A stretch of DNA of 64,000 nt from Littorina saxatilis (taxonomy: Eukaryota > Mollusca > Gastropoda > Littorinimorpha > Littorinidae), in assembly GCF_037325665.1 (NCBI RefSeq), contig NC_090260.1:48432551-48496550 (forward strand), in the 5' to 3' direction. This document shows positions 1 through 9,867 of this stretch, piece after piece; the first letter of the stretch is position 1; the number at the start of each line of letters is the position of its first letter. The position numbers were made by a program, and so were the translations under genes. The notes under the pieces were generated by a model that was given only the letters and a program-made list of their open reading frames with translations, was not told where the DNA came from and did no database searches.

Positions 1-64
1 AGCATATGACCTCATCTGAGATGCTGATCCAAACCATTTTCACAAGAAGGAGTGAGCCTTTAAA
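1..64. repeat. Duplicate of sequence 5' of the zinc-finger gene
   Basis: These bases closely match 59520-59583, which lies upstream of the minus-strand zinc-finger gene. Both copies contain GAGATGCTGATCCAAACCAT followed by an AAGAAGGAGTGAGCC run. The similarity stops at about 64. It suggests that a paralogous zinc-finger locus, or a copy of its flank, lies just left of the window. Confidence 0.6.
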
Positions 65-690
65 GTCATCTTCCCATGCATCAATTATGCTGTATGTGGG
101 CATATGTGTCTTGTCGAAAGTATTTCAGATGAGTTTACTCAAGTTACATACACACACCCTGCGACCACAGGAACATAGGCTAAGTGGTTAAAGGCCCGGC
201 AGGAGTATATAAGCTTGAGCCTGACCTTCTGCGTTGGCAAATCATTTCAAACCTCCAGCAGGCAACGGAAAAATACTGTTCCTACATTTTCTTTAATATC
301 TCGGTTAAGCATGAGTTACTGTGTCAGATTTTTTGTTCACACAGCTGGTGTTCACACATTTACCGCTCTATGCGCTTAAATAAGGTTAATTCTCCATAAT
401 AAAGAAGATGTTTGTAAACAAACATTTCAATGGGGATCTTGTTCAAAGAAAAGGGCAGAGTCAACACTCTCCGACATCACAGATTTACACCATGCGTTCC
501 AAAAATAGCATAACACGTGGCATGCGGCAATTTGGTTCCAGAGCATGCTGTCTCAGGTGCATGTGTATTTGTTACATCAGATATGAAGAAAGAAATGCAA
601 CTAACCTTTACCACCAGTTGTGGCCTTGGGTATTCCTGTAGGGTTGGGATAAAGCTCTCTCACTAGTTTGAGCACACAGTCGGGCATCAT
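65..690. other. No recognised feature
   Basis: Only short open frames are present, with no domain, convincing splice-site pair or repeat unit. It is probably intergenic or old decayed repeat sequence. Confidence 0.5.
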
Positions 691-702
691 TTCTCGGTTA
701 AT

Positions 703-1007
703 TTGTTTGTTTGTTTGCTTAACGCCCAGCCGACCACGAAGAGCCATATCAGGGCGGTGCTACTTTGACATACAACGTGCGCCACACACAAGACAGAAGT
801 CGCAGCACAGGCTTCATGTCTCACCCAGTCACATTATTCTGACACCGGACCAACCAGTCCTAGCACTAACCCCATAATGCCAGACGCCAGGCGGAGCAGC
901 CACTAGATTGCCAATTTGAAAGTCTTAGGTATGACCCGGCCGGGGTTCGAACCCACGACCTCCCGATCACGGGGCGGACGCCTTACCACTAGGCCAACCG
1001 TGCCGGT
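703..1007 (-). mobile_element. tRNA-headed SINE, family A, full length
   Basis: Read on the minus strand, the element starts with a tRNA-like head that has an A box (GGCCTAGTGG) and a B box (GGTTCGAACCC). It ends in an AAACAAACAAA tail. A perfect 12-bp target duplication, TTCTCGGTTAAT, lies at 691-702 and 1008-1019, so the ends are certain. Near-identical copies lie at 14769-15077, 18514-18817 and 19494-19798. Pol III transcription and LINE-driven insertion are the usual mechanism for such elements. Confidence 0.92.
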
Positions 1008-1019
1008 TTCTCGGTTAAT

Positions 1020-1503
1020 GTTTACCCGTGTTGGATTGTCTTGATGTAAGCAAGACGTCTTTTTCGCCAAGTACAATGCACAATTGCAAACACCGCGTCG
1101 GTCTAGCATGGACTAATACTTCTTGTAGAGTACTTTTCTAACGCCTAAATTCCTGCGGTGTGGCAATTGGCCTGTACCTAGCCACCTCTGGCGATGATTT
1201 GTCACACAAGGGCTGCAAGAACAAAAGGCACACTGGCCTACCCCAGAGGAGAGCCCTGCACTGGGACCCGTGTCTCCGCTTTCACCATCGCCTCCAGGAT
1301 CAGATAACCACGTCTGCACCCTAACGGTACTACACACATGAGAGACAGCCTCTGTATCGAGGTCACACGATGATGCCCCAGCACCTCTTGGTACACAAGT
1401 CGAATCTTTTATTACACACCTTCGAGTTTCAAATGGCCACTGATTCTCAGTAAATAGTCTCCTTATTGCGTTCTCCTGGTCACTGTTAATGTTGAGAAGT
1501 GTT
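1020..1503. other. No recognised feature
   Basis: There is no coding frame with a recognisable domain and no clear repeat. The stretch separates the SINE from the terminal module of the DIRS-like element. Confidence 0.4.
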
Positions 1504-1895
1504 AAATTAAAAATTTTAGTAATAAATTTTCATTTGATTAATATACTTACCCAACTCACATATAGCAATTAACCCTGGTTCAGTGCTGGTATCGCTGTAC
1601 GCGTCCCCTTGGTAACAAGAAAGACGCCTCTAAAAAAGAGTGACCGAGACCCGTAAGGGTGTCTAGGCCAGCCCGGAAACGAGGCTGCCTTCCGTATGCG
1701 CGCGCATACTCCGCCATATGCATCATTCTAAAACGAAGCCCAACTCACTTCTTTTTTAGACATATATAACCCCACAGCGGGGAGGCGGGAGGGAATAAAC
1801 GATGTGAGTTGGGTAAGTATATTAATCAAATGAAAATTTATTACTAAAATTTTTAATTAAATTACATATCTTACCCAACTCACATATAGCAGATT
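1504..1895. repeat. DIRS terminal module with nested inverted repeats
   Basis: The motif TTACCCAACTCACATATAGC occurs near 1549 and near 1868, with a near match on the opposite strand near 1802-1820. About 50 bp at 1512-1562 are the inverse of 1801-1853. The same module, diverged, occurs at 60928-61310 next to the second DIRS fragment, which shows that it belongs to the element and is not an unrelated insertion. Confidence 0.75.
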
Positions 1896-2031
1896 GCTAC
1901 TAAAGGTTGGAGGGCACTTTACCCAAATAGGAATCGAGATTTTGTCCTGCCTCTACCCGAGCAGGTAACCCAGAAACGCATCCTGTCTCAAGGCATAGAA
2001 ATCCCTGAGAAAGACATCAATGAAGAACATT

Positions 2032-2448
2032 TCAAGAAAGCCAGTAAGCCGACTCAAGAACTTCCGCTAGGAGATTAAAATGAAGATCAACTAGAGTGGA
2101 AGCCCAATCTTTTGCCTCATGAGGCCTGGCTGTAGTAAAGGGCAAGACTGCCCTGACATTCCCTGCCTGACTCTGCCACCAGCCAAGAGCTTGCCTTGCT
2201 ATGGTGGAGACCCACTTGGCTAACGAGACTTTCGACATATCTCTAAACCGTACCATGATGAATGAGATAAAAAGAAATTTCTGAGTCTCCAAACGAGTGT
2301 GCACAGTCCGAAACAGAAATCTGCTGAGGGCTCTAACAGGACAAACATGTACATCAGGATCTCCAAGAGCAATAAACTTGCTCAAGAGAGGAAAGTTGAG
2401 TCCGCGCCACCCGAAGAGAGAGGACTGACTGCCAAAACAATGTGGCAA
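2032..2448 (-). pseudogene. Tyrosine recombinase C-terminal fragment of the DIRS element
   Basis: The 138-residue frame aligns by eye with the C-terminal half of the recombinase in the second DIRS copy. Shared words include CPVRA, KFLFIS or KLLFIS, KWVST, RAVLP, TTAR and LAEVLESAYW. It is a partial remnant of a DIRS integrase-type enzyme, and the rest of the protein is not recognisable to its right. Confidence 0.75.
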
Positions 2449-4789
2449 TCTATAAAGCTAAGGTTGACTTAAGTAAGTCATTACCTCTACCAAAGTCGAT
2501 AGAAAAACTTTCTATCCTTAACCAGTGTTTAACGTCGTTTCTAACCGTTCAGGGTTAAAAAGCGACGGAGTTGAAAGATAAGAACAAGAGCTGTTAGAAT
2601 CAATAATCTGAAAAGATCCATGCAAGTTAGAAAAATCATTGAACTCGAAATGATCAAAAGGCTAAATATGGCTCTGGAGGAGCCAGAATATTGCTAAAAG
2701 GTTTAAAAAGTGAACGAAGCTGGATTCTCCAAATTCTGCTTACTTGCCAGAAATTTTGAAGGAACCCTAAGCACCATAGATCAGTCTTTCTCCAAAAAGC
2801 TGTCCATAGCAAACCTAGCCAGAAAAAACCTTCTGCATAGAACACAGAAACTCTGAACCAAATCCAGAGTTGAGGCAGAAGCCCCTAAGTATCTCAAGTA
2901 TACCCTTACAGCAGACATTCAAGTAATTCCAATGTGAGAAAGCAAAGATGCCTTCTTGCCAGCCTAAAGAGGTCTGGAAACCAAGATTGCAAAGACCCGT
3001 ACTGTGCGACCAACAGGTCGCCCAAACTAACTCAAAAAGAGCCCTGTGAAAGCGAGGGTATGGAGCCCAAACCCAAAGTGGATAACAGCCAGCCTGAAGC
3101 TTTTCGTTTGGAAACGAAAAACAGCCAAGACCTGCCCTGCGCTTTCCTTTTACCGTGAGATTCTCTTAGTTAGAGAACCCGCGTGCATAGAAGCGGGCTC
3201 AAAAAGAGACCTTTCAAACAAGAAAGAGATTAACCTCTAGCCAACAGAATAATACTTAAAGGGCAGAGGCTTACTCTCAGGTAAAAACGGCAAAGTAAAA
3301 TACTTTGTATTTGAGTCCTGTCGGACCACAAAGATAACCTGTTAAACGTAACCGCCCAAGCGAGAGACTAAAAGCAAGTTTTGTTCAAAAGAGCCAATCA
3401 TAAAGAAAAGATGCCGCAATCTACCAGAGCTAGGAGACCTTGATCTGACAGACAGTTTCTCCTTGCTATCGCCATCACCAAACCCGAGGGCGGTTCCATA
3501 GAACGAAAAACAAGAGAACCTAAGTTCTTAAGCTTGGAGTTAACCGAAGCCTACAGAAAGCGCTCCGCGAGTGACACGCTATTTGAGCGTAAGAAACAAG
3601 CTAAAGCACCCCCACCACCACAGGTAAATAGTCGTGCGTTGCCCACAAAGGTAGTGGTGACAAAGAAGACTCGCTTGCGCAAACTTCCGCAAGAACAAGA
3701 CGACCCCGCCAGAGGATCTAAGAACTTAACACTCGAAGATTCTCCTCAGAAAGCTCAAACCAACTACAAAATGCCGCGAACCGCGACAGAGCTGAAGTAT
3801 GAGCCTCCCCATTTCCTCCTCTTGTTCAAGCATCATAACGAACATCGAAATGATGAGAACCAGTCACCAATCCCGATAAGGCAAAAACTTGCCAACAATC
3901 GGAAAAGTTTTGAAAAGTTTCAAACGTCATAACACCATGACCAGATCTCCATCCACCTGACTCACGCCAGCTGGAAGACTGGAAGAGAAAGTGAAAACAG
4001 CCTGTAAAAAAGGCAAAGGAACCGCAAAAACGGAACCAGAAGCCAAAAGCTGAAAAGTGCCGACTACCAACACCACAGTGTTAACAGTAGAAGGATATCC
4101 CGTCCTGTACCCAGAAGTCACAGCCGCAAAAGCGAAAGCGCAACAGGCCGTGGATAAGTAAACATCAGGACCAACCGGTTGCATAGAAACACACCGGACG
4201 ATCCCGTTGTACCTCGAACCATTTCAGCTGCGAGCGCCACTGCACTTGCTAACTTGAAACAGAACCTAAAATCAGTGCTTTACAGAAAAACAGGAGCACC
4301 TTAATCTGAACAGCCTTCATGCACCTCCGTGCAATCCGGAAGCTGACTCCATGCTAGACTTAAATCTCCAACAAAGAATCAGCCCTACTGCTCGCTTCCT
4401 GCCCCCCTGCTCGGTATCAAAGGTAGGAAAGTGACCCCCAGAGAGACTCGCATGGTCAACCCAAGAATCACCCAGCCCACCAACTTCCTGCCCCCAGGGC
4501 GGAAGCTTACGTTGCCTAGGGCTCTTAGCCGCTGCTGAACGTGCGCCAGAAAGCGGAAGAACAGACATGGCTTCAACACTTCACCGCACAAAGCTTGCTA
4601 CCTCCTGCGAACGTACACCACTTTCACCGGAGAACCCGGCTACACGCGGCCATTTGCCAACTCCAGGGCAATGGACAACGATTCCCGGAAGCTGAAGTGA
4701 ACATCCTGTTCCTCCGAACTTCCAGAAGTCATCAAACCGGATAGAGGTGGAGGAAGTAAAGCTTTGCTCTCAACCACCCCCTCCAGTCA
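2449..4789. other. Interior of the DIRS-like element, mostly unrecognised
   Basis: Nothing with a recognisable domain is visible on either strand. A short family-B SINE tail, with the words GTTTAACGTCG and AAAAAGCGACGG, lies at about 2528-2571. The plus strand is purine-rich with several weak frames that I do not support as genes. Confidence 0.45.
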
Positions 4790-5262
4790 AAACTTAAATG
4801 CCGTTTTCCGCCGCCCACGTCACTGCGCTGGACAACCTGAACGGCAAGTTAAGCTGGGTGTCGTCCATCCCCGTGGACGCACCCTCATATGGAAGTATCT
4901 TCGTTATCCTCTCCTTCATGCTCGCAATCGCAATCGGGAAGGTGACCCCCGCCTTTCGCGGTCCACCAACTTCCACAATACTTAAATGCCGTTTTCCGTC
5001 GCCCACGTCACTGCGCTGGACAACTTGAACGGCAAGTTAAGCTGGGTGTCGTCCATCCCCGTGGACGCACCCTCAAATGGAAGTATCCTCGTTATCCTTT
5101 CCTTCATGCTCGCAATCGCAATCAGGAAGGTGACCCCCGCCTTTCGCGGTCCACCAACTTCCACAAAACTTAAATGCCGTTTTCCGCTGCCCACGTCACT
5201 GCGCTGGACAACTTGAACGGCAAGTAAGCTGGATGTCGTCCACCACCGTGGACGCACCCCTT
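4790..5262. repeat. 188-bp tandem repeat, about 2.5 units
   Basis: Units begin near 4797, 4985 and 5173 with AATGCCGTTTTCCG and run through a conserved CGTCCATCCCCGTGGACGCA segment. The third unit is partial. The units are very similar to one another, so the expansion is recent compared with the decay of the surrounding element. Confidence 0.85.
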
Positions 5263-5640
5263 CCTGCCCCCTGGGCGGAAGCAAAAGCCTATCGGACCAA
5301 CCGACTAAGCGGCTAATGTCAGCAGATGGGTTGGAACTTTCGCCTGGGCTTTCACCAGAGGCTACTTTCTCAAGACAACGCTCAACTTGGACGCACCCCT
5401 TCCTGCCCCCTGGGCGGAAGCAGAAGCCTTTCAACCAGGCCACCGTCGACTGACGTGGCGGGAAGCATAGGAACTTCTGTTCGCTTGTCAGGGCCCCTAG
5501 CACCCACTGACCAACCGACTAAGTGGCTAATGTCAGCAGATGGGTTGGAACTTTCACCTGGGCTTTCACCAGAGGCTACTTTCTCAAGACAACGCTCTAC
5601 ACTTTCGCTGGAGAACCCAGCTACTCGTGTAGTCCACATA
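5249..5640. repeat. Second tandem duplication inside the DIRS-like element
   Basis: Two units start near 5249 and 5389 with GGACGCACCCCTTCCTGCCC. Both continue through the words TAATGTCAGCAGATGGGTTG and CAGAGGCTACTTTCTCAAGA. The second unit carries an extra segment of about 70 bp. Confidence 0.8.
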
Positions 5641-5930
5641 CCTTGTGAGGAAGACGGAACACCTAAAGGTGAACCAACAGACGCCGGAAACCGTGAGCTC
5701 CCCTCATAAGGTCACAGCAGGGGACGAACGACCACTGTCCAGCGACGAACAAACAGCAACCCCGGCCGGGAGAGCACGTAGTTCTGCCTTTGATGACGAA
5801 GTTTCAGTCGCCAAAGCAGAAACCTGTGAACTTAAAGTCAAAAGCAAAGAGGCCACGTCTACAGACGCAAGCCCAGTAACAACATGTTTAAAACCGAGCC
5901 CGGACTAATCCGTAGGCTTAAAACAAAGGT

Positions 5931-6050
5931 GGCCCACCTGCACCCGGTGTTCCCAGGCGGTCACCCATCCAAGTACTAACCGGGCCCGACGTTGCTTAAC
6001 TTCGATGATCGGACGAGAACCGGTGCTTACAACGTGGAGTGGCCGTTGGC
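5931..6050 (-). rRNA. 5S rRNA-like sequence, 120 nt
   Basis: The reverse complement matches animal 5S rRNA over most of its length. It includes GTTCTCGTCCGATCA, GAAGTTAAGCAACGTCGGGC (A box and intermediate element region) and GGATGGGTGACCGCCTGGGA (C box). The length is the canonical 120 nt. The ends differ from the usual GUCUACG start and GCUGUAGGC finish, but the new ends (GCCAAC and GGTGGGC) still pair with one mismatch. A TTTT run follows at about 5919-5924 on the minus strand. It could be a 5S pseudogene, a diverged functional variant or the head of a 5S-derived SINE. Confidence 0.85.
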
Positions 6051-6501
6051 CGGCAAAATGGGGGTTCCAGAATAGTCACCAGTGTAGTAAACAAACTGGA
6101 AGCGGACTTGTCTACCGGGTTAGCGGGTAAAACAATCAACACATCAAAAGATTTTTAGCAAGAGAATCTACAACAGAAACGGACATAGACCAGATTGTTT
6201 AGACTTCCTAAAAGCTTTCTAAGGAGAAAAGGGCACAGCAGCTACCTATTAAGAAGCTGCCCTCTTCTTAGCATTGTCAGCCATGACGGAAAATCGACTC
6301 ACGAAAATATTTCTGAGAAAAATCGCAAGTCCAAAATACGGCCAACAAAACTGCCAAAATCAAGCAAAATACATAGTTGTGAAGTCCAGATGACAAAAAG
6401 AGACCAAGAGGAACGAAACAAAGTCAAAAAGACTAAGTAACAACGGCTGAAACAGCCAGAGCGTACATAAAATGCGACCAGTCCCACTGACGCTGAGTTT
6501 T

Positions 6502-6700
6502 AGAATGATGCATATGGCGGAGTATGCGCGCGCATACGGAAGGCAGCCTCGTTTCCGGGCTGGCCTAGACACCCTTACGGGTCTCGGTCACTCTTTTTTA
6601 GAGGCGTCTTTCTTGTTACCAAGGGGACGCGTACAGCGATACCAGCACTGAACCAGGGTTAATTGCTATATGTGAGTTGGGTAAGATATGTAATTTAATC
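6502..6700. repeat. Inverted terminal repeat, right end of the DIRS-like element
   Basis: The reverse complement of this segment matches about 1550-1735 almost base for base. Shared words include TTAACCCTGGTTCAGTGC, GCTGTACGCGTCCCCTTGG and CTCTAAAAAAGAGTGACCG. It marks the far end of the element. Confidence 0.85.
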
Positions 6701-6910
6701 AAATTTCGCCATTTATTTCCATAGACAGAAAGAGATGTCAGTGCAATACAGCTTACAGACCGCAGCCTATGAACTAGCCCTTACTAAGTTACTATCACCG
6801 TCGGATGTTGGAATGTGAAACACTGAGGTCTTCCCGCCTGCATCTGTCGACAACACTGATTGTGTTAGAGGCTCTCGCTGGGTGGAATAACAGACCTTGT
6901 CCCAAAGTAT

Positions 6911-7120
6911 GCGTATATGTTAGGCGCGTTTGATCGATCTGCGCGATCGCGCGATCGCGCTGCGCGTTTGGTGGATCGATCAAACGCGCACACATCGATC
7001 GATGTGTGCGCGTTTGATCAATACAAAGAATACAAGAATCGTTAAAACGCGCAGCTCTTATATACTTGCGCATTTGGACGATCCGTCTCACAAATCACCA
7101 TACTACGCACACACACGTCT
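6911..7120 (+). repeat. Left arm of a 3-kb-spaced inverted repeat
   Basis: This arm is the inverse of about 9640-9867. Shared words are TATATGTTAGGCGCGTTTGA, GCGATCGCGCGATCGCGC and CACATCGATCGATGTGTGCG. The arm is rich in CG and in GATC/CGATCG palindromes, unlike its surroundings. Between the arms lie GA arrays and a Tc1 transposon. The whole may be a foldback-type or MITE-like element later invaded by others. Confidence 0.7.
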
Positions 7121-7443
7121 GCTGGCAATGACCAGAAGTAGGCCTAGCTATAAGTGTCTAAACAACAATCTGTAGGACATTTTAAAAAAGAAGAAAAAAT
7201 GGGATTATATTGTACCAAACACTTAGACTACCTCAAAGACATCACATCACAGGTATATATGCGTCGAGGTTGCACCTGATCATCCATTTCACATGTATTA
7301 GCTCATTGAGTGTTTAATTGTCCTTTAATAGCAAATGATTTAAAAGTTCAGCTGTTTTCATGAGATGTCAGAGGGATGGACAGAGATGAGGAAGGAGGGA
7401 TTGGGGGGAGAGACTGAGAGACTAAGAGAGAGACTGAGAGAGA

Positions 7444-7452
7444 GAGAGAAAG

Positions 7453-7521
<69 letters not shown>

Positions 7522-7611
7522 AGACAGAGAGGAGAGAGACAGAGAAGAGAGAGAGAGACTGAGACTAAGAGAGAGAGAGACAGAGAGAGAGATCCTGAGA
7601 GACTGAGCGAC

Positions 7612-7670
<59 letters not shown>

Positions 7671-7675
7671 AGAGC

Positions 7676-7741
<66 letters not shown>

Positions 7742-7762
7742 AAGAGAGAGAGAGAGAAACAT
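7444..7762. repeat. GA/AG microsatellite, interrupted
   Basis: Almost uninterrupted AG repeats run through about 7459-7516 and 7615-7762, broken by short variants such as AGAGACAG and CTAAGAG. Open frames across it code only for Leu-Ser or Arg-Glu runs and are not genes. Confidence 0.97.
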
Positions 7763-7913
7763 TGAAACATAGAACTTTATTACAGGAAAGATAGCATTAG
7801 GTCCGTAGGACCTTTCTTCCAGCTAGTCCTGATCTAAGCAAAATGGTTATAATCGAAATGGGAATACATAGGAACAAACTTTTTATGATGAAACGCAGAC
7901 ACACGCAATAATA

Positions 7914-9435
7914 TACTGTTCAAAAAAAGAAACGCATAGCTTGTAATATTTGGTTAATTTAGTTATATGGCTACAAGGATATCCACCAAACTGCAGAAAA
8001 TGTTTATCTGGTCGTCGACCTTTCGTCCATTGCCACAAGTGAGCTCTGCACGTGACGCATGCGTTATCAGTGGCTACAATGTCAAAATTGCTCATTTGGC
8101 ATGACCACTCGTCATGCTTCAGTGTAATCTCGTGAAACTCGGGGAATATTGAGCTCTCACCATGTCTTCCAAAACCCATAAAAGCGGATTGTTCGCCACA
8201 AAGAAATCAGACGACAATTCAGCGACGAAAGATGGCCCGATTGAGCAGAGAAGACCGCCAAATTGCATTGGGTCGTTTACAAGCAGGCCAAAGTCAAAGT
8301 GCAATCGCCAGGCACTTCCACGTGTCCCAGAGCACCATCAGTAGACTGTGGGTCAGGTTTCAAGCCACTGGCTCCGTTGCTGACTTGCCACGAGCGGGAA
8401 GACCAAGGGCGACAACTGCTGCTCACGACCGCTTCATACGGCTCCGCCACCTCCGGAATCGTTTCCTGTCGGCCTCATCTTCTGTCCAGGCTCTCCCCGG
8501 GTCACACCGATTATCGGACCAGACCGTGCGGAACCGCCTGCATGAAGCTGGTTTGAGAGCTCACAGACCTCACAGAGGAGCTGTCCTCACCCGCCGCCAT
8601 CGCCAGAACCGAGTTCAGTGGGGCAACCAGCACCTTCGCTGGACCGTCTGGAATCACTGGAGACACGTGTGGTTCAGCGACGTGTCCTACTTCCTGCTCC
8701 AGCGACATGATGGTTGGAGGAGGGTCTACCGGAGAGTAAACGAACGTTACGCGCCCAACTGTGTGGATGAGGCACCCGTTCATGGTGGTGGAGGCGTCAT
8801 GGTGTGGGGGGCGATCAATACCGCTGGAAGGAGCACCCTGGTGCACGTCCAAGGGCGCATAACTGCCCAGCGATACGTGGAGGAAATTCTGCGCCCACAC
8901 GCCCTTCCTCTTCTGGCTGACCAGGATGCCATATTCCAGCAGGACAACGCTCGCCCGCACACAGCACGACTCACCACCCAGTTCCTCACCGACCACCATG
9001 TCCAGGTGCTTCCCTGGCCATCCATGTCGCCAGACATGAACCCGATAGAACACCTCTGGGATGAATTGGACAGACGTGTGCGCAGGCGAGAAGAAGCGCC
9101 GGCAAATCACCGCGATCTATTGCAGGCACTTCAGGAGGAGTGGGACACCATCCCACAGCAAGATATCCGGCATCTGATCCAGTCCATGCCCAGAAGGTGC
9201 CGGGCAGTTGTTGCTGCTCAAGGCAGTCACACCCCCTACTGACTTGACAGCCTCGGCACCCAATCGTATTGATTGACTGATTGATTTGAAGATGCACATG
9301 AACTGTGTGTGCATTCAACTGTGTCCATACCAAATTTCAAACAAATAATCTAAATATTGGATTTTCTGTTAATTTTTTCGAAAAATAAAACAAATTTGGC
9401 AAGTAGCAACTATGCGTTTCTTTTTTTGAACAGTA
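7914..9435 (+). mobile_element. Tc1-like DNA transposon, copy 1
   Basis: The element is 1522 bp with 26-bp inverted ends reading TACTGTTCAAAAAAAGAAAC then GCATAG. TA target duplications lie at 7912-7913 and 9436-9437. One uninterrupted transposase frame fills the middle. A copy of exactly the same length, offset by 34640 bases, lies at 42554-44075 with about 11 base differences, so both insertions are young. Confidence 0.96.
8232..9242 (+). CDS. Tc1-family DD34E transposase (copy 1)
   Basis: This 336-residue protein would cut and paste its own transposon in the nucleus by binding the terminal repeats. The first ~110 residues hold two helix-turn-helix units (for example QSQSAIARHFHVSQSTISRLW), followed by a GRPR linker typical of Tc1 proteins. 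The catalytic triad is visible as the D of FSD, the D of QQDN and the E of NPIEHLW. Thirty-four residues separate the last two, giving DD34E. The start is a true ATG preceded by AAAG, and the length is normal for the family. Compared with copy 2 it has about seven amino-acid changes, including Val for the conserved Glu right after the first catalytic Asp (SDVS instead of SDES). That change may weaken activity. Antisense frames over this region are shadows. Confidence 0.95.
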   Translation: MARLSREDRQIALGRLQAGQSQSAIARHFHVSQSTISRLWVRFQATGSVADLPRAGRPRATTAAHDRFIRLRHLRNRFLSASSSVQALPGSHRLSDQTVRNRLHEAGLRAHRPHRGAVLTRRHRQNRVQWGNQHLRWTVWNHWRHVWFSDVSYFLLQRHDGWRRVYRRVNERYAPNCVDEAPVHGGGGVMVWGAINTAGRSTLVHVQGRITAQRYVEEILRPHALPLLADQDAIFQQDNARPHTARLTTQFLTDHHVQVLPWPSMSPDMNPIEHLWDELDRRVRRREEAPANHRDLLQALQEEWDTIPQQDIRHLIQSMPRRCRAVVAAQGSHTPY

Positions 9436-9456
9436 TAGTAATATAAGAATAAGATC

Positions 9457-9459
<3 letters not shown>

Positions 9460-9545
<86 letters not shown>
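9460..9545. repeat. GA microsatellite
   Basis: This is an almost pure AG repeat of about 85 bp, directly right of the Tc1 copy and inside the 6911-9867 inverted repeat. Confidence 0.97.
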
Positions 9546-9551
<6 letters not shown>

Positions 9552-9639
9552 TAAAGATTGAGAGGCCTGACAACAAACAAATCAAAAACGTTGTTGGGGT
9601 ATATTTCGGAACATTCCTGTATTTGAAACTTTTCACTTC

Positions 9640-9867
9640 CGGCGTGCGATGTGTGTGTGTGGTAGGGACTTACTTTGTGACAGATCGTCCAAATGCGCAA
9701 GTATAAGAGCTGCGCGTTTTAACGATTCTTGTATTCTTTGTAGCCTGTTCTTTGCATCGATCAAATGCGCACACATCGATCGATGTGTGCGCGTTTGATT
9801 GATCCACCAAACGCGCAGCGCGATCGCGCGATCGCGCAGATCGATCAAACGCGCCTAACATATACAC
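9640..9867 (-). repeat. Right arm of the 6911-9867 inverted repeat
   Basis: The reverse complement matches 6911-7120, with a few extra bases such as the AACAGGCTAC segment. The two arms share the CG-rich palindromic core and the ACGCGCAGCTCTTATA region. Confidence 0.7.

Larger units (their letters stand above)
1504..6700 (-). mobile_element. DIRS-like tyrosine-recombinase retroelement, decayed fossil
   Basis: The two ends share about 190 bp in inverted orientation (around 1550-1735 and 6502-6700). Just inside the left end lies a minus-strand tyrosine-recombinase fragment (2032-2448), matching the second DIRS copy at 60928-63262. A short module at about 1853-1895 repeats the terminal sequence, which resembles the internal complementary region typical of DIRS elements. 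No reverse transcriptase or RNase H frame is visible, so the element is broken and probably non-autonomous. The interior holds tandem repeats and a 5S-like sequence not usual for the family. The boundary assignment is inference. Confidence 0.72.

Noticed and set aside
703-1007. A tRNA gene suggested by clear A and B boxes
   Set aside because: The boxes belong to a SINE head with a body, tail and target duplication. Several identical copies exist in the window.
4798-5216. Repeated plus-strand frames starting MPFSxAHVTALDNLNGKLSW
   Set aside because: They arise from the 188-bp tandem repeat and recur identically in each unit. No protein family is recognised, and the opposite strand is also open.
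7348-7770. Leu-Ser and Arg-Glu open frames over GA arrays (also 26098-26302, 48423-48876 and 49129-49471)
   Set aside because: They are translations of microsatellites, with no composition or motif of a real protein.
8511-9110. 199-codon antisense frame over Tc1 copy 1 (and its equal at 43151-43750)
   Set aside because: It is a shadow of the transposase, which has the catalytic motifs and the true start.
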